Assembly: GCF_900162615.1 (NCBI RefSeq)
Contig: NZ_FUFN01000010.1
Span: 440,149-504,148, forward strand
Direction of reading: 5' to 3'
From: Virgibacillus proomii
Lineage (GTDB): Bacteria > Bacillota > Bacilli > Bacillales > Amphibacillaceae
Length of the DNA stretch: 64,000 nucleotides
A program made the position numbers and the translations under genes. This document shows positions 54,179 through 62,374 of the stretch, piece after piece (position 1 is the first letter of the stretch; the number at the start of each line of letters is the position of its first letter). Under the pieces are notes generated by a model. That model was not told where the DNA came from, ran no database searches, and saw only the letters and a program-made list of their open reading frames with translations.

Positions 54179-54668
54179 TTCCTTGTAATCGAATCATGTT
54201 CTCTGGTTTGACGCGTAAAAGAACAAGCCAGCCAATAAAGGCACCGGTGACACTACTTACTAAAAACGACGGTATAAAGAATAGCGCGCCGGCACTACTA
54301 TCCATAAACAGGTTGGCAAGTGGTACTGCGGTCAAAGCGCCGATTATTCCTGTACCAAAGCTTTCACCGACTATAGCCCATATTTTCTTCCCAAACCAGT
54401 GATACAGCATTCCTGCTAACCAAGCGCCAATCACAGCACCGGGAAATGCAAGAATCGTTCCCAGTCCAAGCATATTACGTAATAACCCAATCATAAAAGC
54501 TATTACTACAGCAGGTCCTGGGCCTAATGTAATTGCTGCCATTACATTAACGGCATGCTGAACAGGATATGCTTTTGCAATTCCAGCTGGAAACCAGAAA
54601 AACTGCGCTCCCAGTGTGCCAATTGCTACAAAAACAGCCATTAATGTTAGTAGGTAGATCTTTTTCAT
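54171..54668 (-). CDS. thiW: ECF transporter S component for thiazole/thiamin precursor
   Basis: A 165-residue membrane protein with five to six helices: LLTLMAVFVAIGTLGAQFFW, PVQHAVNVMAAITLGPGPAV, VIAFMIGLLRNMLGLGTILA, FPGAVIGAWLAGMLYHWFGK, and FGTGIIGALTAVPLANLFMD. The FPxG-AKAYPVQHAVNVMAA motif is typical of ThiW, predicted to bind hydroxyethylthiazole and to share the common EcfAAT energising module encoded elsewhere. Presence of thiM, the kinase for that alcohol, supports this. Controlled by the TPP riboswitch at 54900. Start ATG 54668 follows GGGAGG. Confidence 0.9.
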   Translation of the reverse strand: MKKIYLLTLMAVFVAIGTLGAQFFWFPAGIAKAYPVQHAVNVMAAITLGPGPAVVIAFMIGLLRNMLGLGTILAFPGAVIGAWLAGMLYHWFGKKIWAIVGESFGTGIIGALTAVPLANLFMDSSAGALFFIPSFLVSSVTGAFIGWLVLLRVKPENMIRLQGNY

Positions 54669-54836
54669 AGTAGCCTCCCTTCCGTCATAGATTTGGGTTA
54701 GAGGAAAGGTGGATGATTTGGAGGGTAAATTAAATGAAAGCTAACCTAAAAAATAGTTGTAGGTAATAGCTTGGCTAATCTTATACCTGCTAAAAAACCT
54801 CAAAATCAATCCTGTAGTAAAAATACTTCCTGAAGA

Positions 54837-54866
54837 CAAAAAAGCCAGGTCTAGCAAGGACCTGAC
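54837..54866 (-). terminator. Riboswitch-controlled terminator before thiW
   Basis: Minus strand CAGGTC-N7-GACCTG then GCTTTTTTG, 34 bases after the aptamer. It would form when TPP is bound and stop transcription before thiW. Confidence 0.8.
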
Positions 54867-54899
54867 TTTGGATTTATGAAAATAGAAAGACGTATGTCT

Positions 54900-54992
54900 A
54901 CTACTTCCCTCCGCTGGTGCTAACCAGATCAGGTCGATAAGAGTCAGAAGCTAGTTGCTTCTTCTCAGCCCCTATAGGGCCCCCCTAGTAGT
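54900..54992 (-). ncRNA. TPP riboswitch upstream of thiW
   Basis: Minus-strand THI box: ACTACTAGGGGGGCCC (P1/P2), GGGGCTGAGAAGAAGC, a long P3 stem (AGCAACTAGCTTCTGACTC), GACCTGATCTGGTTAGCACC and AGCGGAGGGAAGTAG closing P1. Followed by an intrinsic terminator, so this switch acts on transcription. Confidence 0.95.
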
Positions 54993-54999
54993 TCTAAAA

Positions 55000-55440
55000 G
55001 CATGTTCAAAAAGTTCGGTAATAAGAACGCATTCAATTTCTTCGCACATTAGAACGTATAACATTTTAGCGTTGAAGTTCATTCAACGTAGTCAAAAATT
55101 TTTAAGTTCTAAGTTACGTGCAACTAGGCTATCGTCTACGCTCTCTTTATCGCTAGCCAAGTTTTCTTTATTAACTGTGCTCCTTGGAAAAGAAAACACT
55201 TTTCCTGCGCAGGAGTGACACTCGAGGAAGCATACTAGTAATCATGTATCTAATAAAAGATCTTCTACTAAAAGCGATCACGTCGATAACGTAGAAGTGT
55301 ACTTCCTGTACAAGCTCCACTATCCAAACTACATCGCCTCGAACTTCGGCTAGATAGGATGTGCTAGTGTCAGCGTGCAACAAGGATGTTGCCAAATGAG
55401 CTAACCTTGATCCTACTTATCCTCCTTTTTAAACACGCAC
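55000..55440. repeat. Candidate 440-bp non-coding mobile element
   Basis: The left border GCATGTTCAAAAAG and right border CCTCCTTTTTAAACACGCAC (reverse: GTGCGTGTTTAAAAAGGAGG) are imperfect inverted repeats. The interior has no gene and differs in composition from flanking DNA (ACTCGAGGAAGCATACTAGT, TCACGTCGATAACGTAGAAG, GTGCTAGTGTCAGCGTGCAA). It looks like a MITE, but only one copy is in this window. Confidence 0.4.
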
Positions 55441-56152
55441 TAAAACAGCTATTCAATTGAAACTAGCATAAGCTAGTAATCTAAGGATAACAAAACCAGT
55501 CACATTTGTCATTTGAAATGATAGATATCGATAATTAGTAAACGATAACTGAGTGTCTAAAGAAGGGATTGTAAAATTCGAAGAGACCATGCTTAAGGTG
55601 CGTATAGATGCCGTTGAATCTAGATGAGCACAAGAAATGACCATTTGGAATTTTACGTAGTCGAATCCCTCCCTTTTGAACGTCACTGTAGATGAGAAAA
55701 ATAAGTAAGGGGAAAGTAGATAATATAGTTATTCAAGCCTCATATTTTAAAAAACAAACGTAGGATTCGATTGTATTTCCAGCTTTTAATCTTGAAGTTA
55801 GATTTGAGACTGTAATAGCTATTTATTCGTCTTTGAGTAAGAAAAAGCTCTTAGCTATTTTAATGGGAGGTGCTTACCATCAAATAGAGAAGTAAAAACA
55901 AACAATGCAACTATATATGAGAATAAGAAATTATTTACATCTACCATATACAATTGATCAATCATTTAATTACAAATGATTCTAATCAATTCTTGTTCCA
56001 GTTCCGCAAAAATAACTTCCGATTTAATTTAATGATTAATAAACGATTCCTTATCTTTTCATCTCATCGAATCCTCCTTTTTTATTATTATTATCTTCAT
56101 ACCGCTCGCTTAAACGTAAAGTCAGCATATAAGGAGGTATTTAAATTAGTAA
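55441..56152. other. AT-rich gap without recognisable gene
   Basis: A minus-strand frame of 77 codons at 55453-55686 has no ribosome binding site and no recognisable content. AAGGAGGTATTTAAATTAGT at about 56131-56150 looks like a binding site cut off from its gene by hairpin element X at 56153. Confidence 0.4.
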
Positions 56153-56242
56153 AACTTGGCTTGTCGCCAATTCTTTAGCAAAAGCGTAGTTTTTCTTATA
56201 CTATAAACCCTAAAAATTTTATATTTTCCCATAGTATAAAAA
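56153..56242 (+). repeat. Hairpin element X, copy 2
   Basis: AACTTGGCTTGTCGCCAA then TTTAGCAAAAGC and TAGTTTTTCTTATACTATAA, about 85 percent like the copy at 48002. Here the right arm of the hairpin is partly eroded (CCAATT). Both copies are preceded by AAGGAGG or AAGGATG and a short AT stretch. Confidence 0.6.
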
Positions 56243-56480
56243 AGTTAGTGTACAACTCAAGCAGCTAATGCTGTACCATAATTATGACTAATTTAACTCC
56301 ATGCTTAAACTGCTATTCGTCTAGCTGCATGCTAGCAAACAGGAAAAGACAACGAATCCAATTTGAAGAATTGTTAGGGAATTTATCAATTTTTTTATGA
56401 ACACATAAAGGAGAAAATTTTGGAGAATAATAAATCTTTGTACCATTTTTAATAGAAAATTTTACAAGAATATTATATTT

Positions 56481-56496
56481 CGTGACTAAAGTCACG
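56481..56496. promoter_or_regulatory. Crp/Fnr-type palindrome upstream of the epipeptide remnant
   Basis: CGTGACTAAAGTCACG is a perfect palindrome with the GTGA-N6-TCAC core of Crp/Fnr-family sites, 46 bases before the yydF-like start. A Crp/Fnr-family gene (broken) lies at 58959-59656 in the same locus, so it is the likely binder. Inference from consensus. Confidence 0.6.
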
Positions 56497-56542
56497 GAAA
56501 AAACATATCCTATGACATAATATTTGTAATGTATGGAGAAAA

Positions 56543-56690
56543 ATGAGGAAAAATACGGCTAAGGAAAACACAAATAGTGAGGGTACAAAAACTTAGAATT
56601 TAAGAGTTTAGTAGATGAATCTAAAGTTAATATCCTTGTATTTTTTGAAAATCAAAAGCAAATCGGATGATACTTAGAAGTGGTCATTAA
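56543..56690 (+). pseudogene. yydF: Decayed epipeptide precursor gene (yydF-like)
   Basis: From ATG 56543 (GGAG four bases upstream) to TAA 56690 is 148 bases, two short of the 150 of B. subtilis yydF. Allowing for shifts it reads MRKNTAKENTNSEGTK, NLEFKSLVDES, KVNIL and, in the last frame, IF-stop-KSKANRMILRSGH. B. subtilis YydF reads NLEFKGLLDES, KVNDL and FVKSKENRWILGSGH at the same places. In that peptide the valine and isoleucine of the core are epimerised to D-residues by YydG; here the valine codon has become TGA, while the isoleucine remains. It cannot make a functional peptide. Confidence 0.8.
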
Positions 56691-56698
56691 TCAAGAAC

Positions 56699-56733
56699 AT
56701 AAAGGAGAGTTTATCCCTCCTTTATCATTTTTT
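56699..56733 (+). terminator. Terminator between yydF and yydG remnants
   Basis: ATAAAGGAG/CTCCTTTAT, 9-bp perfect stem with nine-base loop, then CATTTTTT. Located ten bases after the precursor stop; such partial terminators often keep the peptide in excess over its enzyme. Confidence 0.8.
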
Positions 56734-56734
56734 G

Positions 56735-57314
56735 GGCGAATATTCATAGTTAGATTCAAAGTGTAAAACATCCTGTAACCATTGCCGTTTTTCTAGCTCA
56801 CTAACTTCTACAGTAAAAATGGAAAAAGATTATATAAGGGATTAAGTAATTGAATTTGCAGAAATAAGACCATCCAAGTTATTTCTTTTACGGGTGGAGA
56901 AATCTTTTAGATTATTATTTTTTAAAAGAACTAATGGAAATCATTAAACCGTATAAAAAACAAATAACGTTGATTTCAAATGGATTTGGGGGTTGTAGCA
57001 GGAAAAAGGTTGAAAAGTACTTTAGTGATTAGAACTCATTAGATGTGGTAGCATGAATTATAAGATGAATACCATTCATCCTTTGTTAAAATGTCCAGTA
57101 TAAAAAGAATATTTGTACATAGTAGAAAGTGCCCAGATCTCGATCTCTTAATATGGCAGTTACGAAAGATAAAATGTCAAATCATATTTTGGAGGAATTA
57201 GGTGAATCAATCTTAGGAGTTAAGATTAAAAACTTCCCAATGATATCAGTTGGAGCATTAAAAAGTAGTATGAATCAGGAAAATATACATAAGTTAATCT
57301 ATTTTGCAAAATAG
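56735..57314 (+). pseudogene. yydG: Decayed radical-SAM epimerase (yydG-like)
   Basis: Across stops and shifts the remnant keeps the radical-SAM cluster motif SKCKTSCNHCRFSSS (CxxxCxxC), ISFTGGE, LKELMEIIKPYKKQITLISN then GFGGCSRKKVEKYF, and the late block KMSNHILEELGESILGVKIK. These follow the order seen in YydG, the peptide epimerase that abstracts alpha-hydrogens of YydF residues. The C-terminal third with the second iron-sulfur cysteines is missing: the frame ends FAK-stop and unrelated sequence follows. A 61-codon open piece at 57129-57314 is part of this gene. Confidence 0.78.
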
Positions 57315-57562
57315 AAAGAAAATTATAACGTAGATTAGCACCGGTCGTGTTTGTACCTATTTCTATTCTAGTAAAGGGTTCTGTTTTTCTAATAGGTTTA
57401 TTTAAAGTAAGCAAAATGTCCAAAATTATTACTTGATACGTTCATTTCCTATAGTTTTGAATTGGTAAGGTAATAGGTGGCTCAGGAACGATAAGATTAG
57501 TGACTCGATTTTAAATCAGAGGTTTCATTTTCAAGGTATTATTTATTAGAAGGAGTATGCAT
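57315..57562. other. Gap where yydG C-terminus and yydH would lie
   Basis: Only about 250 bases remain between the radical-SAM remnant and the ABC gene, too short for the membrane protease YydH. No clear coding is left except IGGSGTIRLVTRF near 57473-57515, of unknown origin. A deletion is the simplest reading. Confidence 0.5.
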
Positions 57563-58192
57563 ATGAACATAGCCAAATATACTTTAAAAGTGAAAGGTAA
57601 AACGTTACTTCAGGACACGGACTTGCATTTTTCAAAAGGAAAAATCAGTCATATCATCGGAAAAAATGGGGTTGGGAAATCACAACTTGCCAAAGACTTT
57701 CTATTAAATAATAGTAAGCGAATCAGTAACGATATCAGTCAAAACGTTTCTTTAATATCCAGTTCGTCGAATATACCTAATGATGTTTCTAAAGATTTTT
57801 TATTATCCTTTTTAAGTAGAAAATTCGGTTCAAAAATGATAGATACGATTACCCCTTTACTTAATCTTGAGAATATTGACGGTAAAGTTCTGATCAAAAA
57901 TTTAAGCAATGGGCAAAAACAAAAATTAAAATTGCTTAGCTTCTTACTCGCAGACAAAAATATCATTGTTTTAGATGAAATAACAAATGCATTAGACAAG
58001 AAAACGGTTATAGAAATACATCGCTTTCTAAACGAATATATTCATGAAAATTCAGAGAAGATAATCATAAACATTACCCACAACTTGTCTGATCTAAAGG
58101 CTGTCGCAGGGGATTATTATTTATTTCATAACCTAGGGATTCAAAAATATGATTTAGTGGAAAAATTAATTGAAGTGTATATAAATGAGTAA
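57563..58192 (+). CDS. yydI: ABC transporter ATP-binding protein, YydI-like
   Basis: A 209-residue ATPase, the length of B. subtilis YydI. Walker A is IIGKNGVGKSQLAKDF (about residues 34-49), the signature is NLSNGQKQKLKLL (LSNGQ in place of LSGGQ), Walker B is IIVLDEITNALD, with the H-loop ITHNLSD. With the YydJ permease it is thought to export the YydF peptide or protect the cell from it. It is the only intact gene of the locus. Start 57563 was chosen because AGGAG is seven bases away; an ATG six bases earlier is too close. Next gene starts 21 bases downstream. Confidence 0.85.
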   Translation: MNIAKYTLKVKGKTLLQDTDLHFSKGKISHIIGKNGVGKSQLAKDFLLNNSKRISNDISQNVSLISSSSNIPNDVSKDFLLSFLSRKFGSKMIDTITPLLNLENIDGKVLIKNLSNGQKQKLKLLSFLLADKNIIVLDEITNALDKKTVIEIHRFLNEYIHENSEKIIINITHNLSDLKAVAGDYYLFHNLGIQKYDLVEKLIEVYINE

Positions 58193-58213
58193 ATGTAATA
58201 ATGGAGGCATATG

Positions 58214-58934
58214 ATGAAATTTGAGTTAAAAAAAGCGTTAGCAACAAAGTTTTAATTATAGTGGGAGCTATGTTCTTATTATTATTTTTACTTGGGTATT
58301 TTTTGCCGGTTGGAATAGATAAGGTCAGCGATGTGACATACGATATGTTTTTCTTTAGCTCCTATACCGTTGCTACAGAGTTTGGGTTCATGTTATTTTC
58401 ATTTGTTGTAGCTTTCTTTATTAATAGAGAATATTCAAACAAAAACATTCTCTTTTACAAATTAATAGGGGAAAACATCTACTCCTTCTTTTATAAAAAG
58501 ATAGCTGTTTTATTTATAGAATGTTTTGCATTTATAGCACTTGGTATATTGATTATATCATTGATTTATCATAATTTTTCTCATTTTACATTACTATTAT
58601 TTTTATTTTCTGCGGTTATATTACAATATATTTTAATTATTGGGACGATTAGTATGTTATGTCCGAGTATATTGATTAGTATAGGTGTAAGTATCATTTA
58701 TTGGATCACTTCTGTTATTTTAGTAGCTGTAAGCACGAAAGTATTTGGCTTTATAGCTCCTTTTGAAGCGGGTAACACCATGTACTCACGAATAGATAGA
58801 GTGCTGCAATCGGATATATGATACTTGACAGTAGTGATGTTTTATCTATTATTTTCTATTTAATCTCCATCATTATCATCAATGTAATCATTCTTAGCTT
58901 TTCTAAAAAGCGATGGATCAAAATGGCGATTTAA
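58214..58934 (+). pseudogene. yydJ: ABC permease, YydJ-like, with two frameshifts
   Basis: Restored length is 239 residues, near the 240 of YydJ. ATG 58214 (GGAGG six bases before) gives MKFELKKALATKF, then a shift (one T missing in TTTT at about 58250) into MFLLLFLLGYFLPVGIDKVS and the main helices (FMLFSFVVAFFINREYSNKN, FLFSAVILQYILIIGTISML). After RIDRVLQSD an extra AT (GATATATG) shifts into ILDSSDVLSIIFYLISI and SFSKKRWIKMAI. About six membrane helices in all. Without it the ATPase has no membrane partner here. Confidence 0.85.
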
Positions 58935-58958
58935 GCCTGCTTCTCGTTGAAGCAGCTT

Positions 58959-59656
58959 TTATGTAAGTTCACAAAAATGGAGAGGACAATGTTCGCAATG
59001 AATAAATTTTCTTAGAAAGGCTATATTTTTGACTATAATATATTGATCTGCTTTATCATATGAAATAACATTCTCTTTTTTTAACTGGTTTATACTTCGA
59101 GAAATAAACTCACGTGTTGTCCCACAAATTTGACTTAATTCTTCGTGAGAAAGTTTTATCAAAATTTTATAACCCATATCTACTTGACGACTATACATGT
59201 TTACTAAGCGAATTAATGTTGAATATAGTGCTCCTTTTTTTCCGAATAAAGTAAATCTCTTATGATTAGATTCTTTTTATTCACTTGGTTGTAAACATAT
59301 GTCAGCCAATTGGCTTTTAAGTTCGTATTTTTATCTAATGCATTAGTGAAAACGCTTTCCCTAAGTTTCACTAACTGGCAATCTGTTTTAGCCAATGCAT
59401 AGTATTGATAATTGATATATTCGTAATCGGATATATCTAGTAAAAAGAAATTACCGGGTTTTATGATTTTAATGATCAATTCCTTTCCGTTCAAGGCTGA
59501 CTGTTTAACAAACATAAAGCCATCTATGACTGCATAGATGTAGGATTGTTTTTCCGTGTCCATATTGATTATCTGACCTTTTTTACAAGAACAAAAGCAG
59601 CCTTTCTTAGAAACAAAATTAAATATTTCGTCATTTGTAATTTTGCTTATGCCCAT
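58959..59656 (-). pseudogene. Crp/Fnr-family regulator with one frameshift
   Basis: N-terminal part (MGISKITNDEIFNFVSKKG, cyclic-nucleotide-like domain with AVIDGFMFVKQSALNGKELI) runs to DLLYSEKK, where seven As stand for an expected eight (59235-59241); the continuation GALYSTLIRLVNMYSRQVDM leads into the helix-turn-helix ELSQICGTTREFISRSINQL. The tail FIHCEHCPLHFCEL has four cysteines, suggesting metal or redox sensing, as do CFCSCKK near residue 20. Convergent with yydJ, 24 bases apart. GGGGG precedes the ATG. Likely regulator of the epipeptide genes, judged from the palindrome at 56481. Confidence 0.82.
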
Positions 59657-59683
59657 TTTATAAATCCCCCTATATAATAGTAT

Positions 59684-59711
59684 ATTATACTCTTTTTGGT
59701 AAAAAAGTCAT
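59684..59711 (-). promoter_or_regulatory. Promoter of the Crp/Fnr-type gene
   Basis: Minus strand ATGACT (59711-59706), 16 bases, TATAAT (59689-59684), 28 bases before the start codon. No GTGA-N6-TCAC site is seen here. Confidence 0.6.
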
Positions 59712-60113
59712 TATATGGTATTTGGATCTATAGGTTTAATGGCATATACACCAAGTTAAATAAAAATTAAGTTTAGCCAATATAAGATTGATTTTTTTAA
59801 AACAAAACAGGCATTACTTTGAAACATTTCGATATTCAAAGCTTATTCGAGTTTGCCATTTTTATCTGCTATTGTACTACTTGTAGTAAATTTGCTTGCT
59901 AGATAAATGAGTTTAGTCTATTTTTAAGTATGCTTCAGTCTATGGTCTTTGAGCATTAGCCTGGAAAACTGCTTTTGTGCCGTCGACATTATGTCCAAAT
60001 TCACCTACTTTTAGCAAGTGCGTTTAAAAACAAGTTGGATAAAGCATTGTAAACTTCAGGCTGACTATTGTATGATCATAAATAAGATAGCTAACTAATA
60101 TGGAGTGGAAAAA
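59712..60113. other. Intergenic region before the two-component system
   Basis: No gene recognised. ACTATTGTATGATCATAAAT just before the response regulator may hold a -10 element. Nothing else stands out. Confidence 0.4.
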
Positions 60114-60809
60114 ATGAGAAAAATGACAATTTTAGTAACGGATGATGATCAAGAGATTGCCGATCTTATTTCGATTCATTTAGAAAAAGAAGGCTATGAT
60201 GTATTTAAGGCAGCAGATGGAGAAGAAGCGTGGCAGCTCATTCAAACAAAACCAGTTCATTTGGTGATTTTAGATATTATGATGCCTAAGCTAGATGGTT
60301 ATGAAGTAACAAAACGGATTAGAGAAAAGTATCAAATGCCGATTATCTTTTTAAGTGCGAAAACTTCGGATTTTGATAAGGTGAAAGGATTAGTAATCGG
60401 TGCAGATGATTATATGACAAAGCCATTTACGCCAATTGAATTAATTGCTCGTGTTAATGCACAATTGAGGCGGTTTATGGTGTTAAATGGAGCGAAAGAG
60501 GAACAAGAGCATGTTTTAGAATTTGGCGGACTTCGTATCCATCCAGAACAGCGCAGTGTAACATTGTATGAAGAACCAGTAGATTTAACACCGAAGGAAT
60601 TCGACATATTGTATCTATTGGCTAGCAACCCAAAAAAGGTGTTTAATGTGGAGACAATTTTTCGCCACGTATGGGGTGATTTGTATTATGAAGGTGCAAA
60701 TACAGTGATGGTACATATCCGGACGTTAAGAAAAAAATTAAAAGAGGATCAAAGAAAAGATAAGTGGATTAAAACGATATGGGGAGTGGGGTATAGCTTT
60801 TATGGATAA
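60114..60809 (+). CDS. OmpR/VanR-type response regulator
   Basis: A 231-residue regulator. Receiver domain: acidic pocket in LVTDDDQEIADL, phosphorylated Asp in LVILDIMMPKLDGYEV (about residue 53), Thr/Ser in IFLSAKTSD, Lys in DDYMTKPFTP. The C-terminal winged helix (LTPKEFDILYLLASNPKKVF, HVWGDLYYEGANTVMVHIRT, IKTIWGVGYSF) binds DNA. Closest in feel to VanR. It overlaps the kinase gene by eight bases, and a VanY-type carboxypeptidase follows, so control of cell-wall precursors is likely. ATG 60114 lies after GGAGTGG. Confidence 0.9.
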   Translation: MRKMTILVTDDDQEIADLISIHLEKEGYDVFKAADGEEAWQLIQTKPVHLVILDIMMPKLDGYEVTKRIREKYQMPIIFLSAKTSDFDKVKGLVIGADDYMTKPFTPIELIARVNAQLRRFMVLNGAKEEQEHVLEFGGLRIHPEQRSVTLYEEPVDLTPKEFDILYLLASNPKKVFNVETIFRHVWGDLYYEGANTVMVHIRTLRKKLKEDQRKDKWIKTIWGVGYSFYG

Positions 60810-61896
60810 AATGATAAAAAGCTTTCGGTTTAAAATGGTCATGCTGTTTGGCTTAAGTATGTTGTATGCGGGTATGATTACGTATATTAGCTTTTTAGGT
60901 CTCCGCTTCTATTATCAAAACTATGTGAAATTTGATGATCCGCTTGCCTGGATTCGTGGCAGGATAGCCTCTATAGGTGATTTTAATTTTTTCATGCTTT
61001 TGTTCATCCCACTATCGATTCTTTTTTTCTTTCTATTAACGAAGCGTTACTCTGTGTACTTTAAGGAAATTTCCAATGGCATTCATCAACTAGCTAATGG
61101 GAATTTTAAACATTATGTACAAATTGATACAAAGGACGAATTCCATAGTATTGCAGAGGATATTAATATAGCCATGCAAAAACTACAAACAGCGATTCAA
61201 CGTGGGGACTTTGCGGAGAGCAGTAAAGACCAGTTAGTCGTTAATTTAGCTCATGATTTAAGAACTCCGTTAACTTCGGTACTTGGTTATTTGGATTTGG
61301 TATTGAAAAATGATGATTTGACGGAGGAAGAGAAGCATCATTACTTGTCCATATCCTATAAGAAATCGGAGCGCTTAGAGTTATTAATTAATGAATTATT
61401 TGATATTACCAAAATGAATTATGGAATGCTCCAATTAAATAAAACTGAAATTAACCTTGGTGATTTACTTCAGCAATTAAATGAAGAATTTTACCCTGTT
61501 TTGAAAAAGAACCATCTACAAACTCGTTTGGATGTACAATCAGAATTAATTGTATATGCAGATGGGGAACAGCTCGCTCGAGTATTTGAGAACCTTTTTA
61601 CCAATGCTATCCGTTATGGTTACGATGGTCAATTTATTGATATCAAGGCTTATGTTGATTCAAAAACGATTGTAGTGCAAATTGTAAATTATGGTGATTG
61701 TATACCGAAGGAAGTTATACCGCATATTTTTGATATGTTTTATAAAACCGATTCGTCAAGAAAATATCAAGCAGGAAGTACGGGTTTAGGCTTATTTATA
61801 GCCAAAAATATTGTTGAACAGCATGGAGGAACGATTACTGTTGATAGCACAGTGATACGTACCATATTTGAAGTACGGTTACCAAAAAATGAATAG
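60802..61896 (+). CDS. VanS-like sensor histidine kinase
   Basis: A 364-residue membrane kinase: two helices (about 12-35 and 62-82) enclosing a short 30-residue extracytoplasmic loop, HAMP-like segment (NGIHQLANGNFKHYVQ), phosphoacceptor histidine in LVVNLAHDLRTPLTSVLGYL (about 160), N box ENLFTNAIRYG, G boxes FDMFYKTDSSR and STGLGLFIAKNIVEQHGG. Short sensor loops as in VanS usually detect cell-wall stress or glycopeptides near the membrane. Overlaps the regulator gene, forming one operon. Confidence 0.9.
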   Translation: MDKMIKSFRFKMVMLFGLSMLYAGMITYISFLGLRFYYQNYVKFDDPLAWIRGRIASIGDFNFFMLLFIPLSILFFFLLTKRYSVYFKEISNGIHQLANGNFKHYVQIDTKDEFHSIAEDINIAMQKLQTAIQRGDFAESSKDQLVVNLAHDLRTPLTSVLGYLDLVLKNDDLTEEEKHHYLSISYKKSERLELLINELFDITKMNYGMLQLNKTEINLGDLLQQLNEEFYPVLKKNHLQTRLDVQSELIVYADGEQLARVFENLFTNAIRYGYDGQFIDIKAYVDSKTIVVQIVNYGDCIPKEVIPHIFDMFYKTDSSRKYQAGSTGLGLFIAKNIVEQHGGTITVDSTVIRTIFEVRLPKNE

Positions 61897-61908
61897 AAGA
61901 GGATGCTC

Positions 61909-62276
61909 AAAGTGACACATTGAATGTCATTGTACGTTAGAATGGAAAAAATTCCAACACTGATGGTAAGACGATGTAGTGGAAATTTTCACCTCCCATG
62001 TAAGAGGCCTTATGATCTCTACTTTTCAACATCTTCTATTTTCTTGATGACGTTGCAAGAAGAAAAGGCTTCCAAATACCCGATTCGTTTGGGTAGACAG
62101 GGCTAGAGAAAAGACTGCTTGAATAGGCATCGCGGTTTTTCAAGGACAGACAAGCTACGGCAGCAATACAACGCGGTTTTTTAAGAGCGCCCAAGATTTT
62201 AGCGTTTGTTCTACTTCTATTAGTAGTGAATTAATTAAAACCTTTCACTAAATGAAGTTTCATTCTATCCGGTCTG
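61909..62276 (+). repeat. Dispersed repeat, copy 17, between vanS-like and vanY-like genes
   Basis: Opens AAGTGACACATTGAATGTCA, then TACGTTAGAATGG (shared with copy 14), CCTCCCATGTAAGAGGCCTT, stem AGGCCTT/AAGGCTT, AAATACCCGATTCG, two modules ending ATCGCGGTTTTTCAAGGACA and CAACGCGGTTTTTTAAG, and AAATGAAGTTTCATTCTATC. It begins 13 bases after the kinase stop codon. Confidence 0.75.
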
Positions 62277-62374
62277 GCTCTTTTGAATATGCAGTTTAAG
62301 AAAAATTTAAAGTTTAATCTAGCAAATTTTTAAGTTTTTTTCTTTATCATTATAGATGAAAGGAGAAAAACGAT

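Noticed and set aside
55453..55686. 77-codon minus-strand frame
   Set aside because: No ribosome binding site, no recognisable domain, surrounded by decayed DNA.
57226..57423. 65-codon minus-strand frame
   Set aside because: Antisense to the yydG remnant with no start signal.
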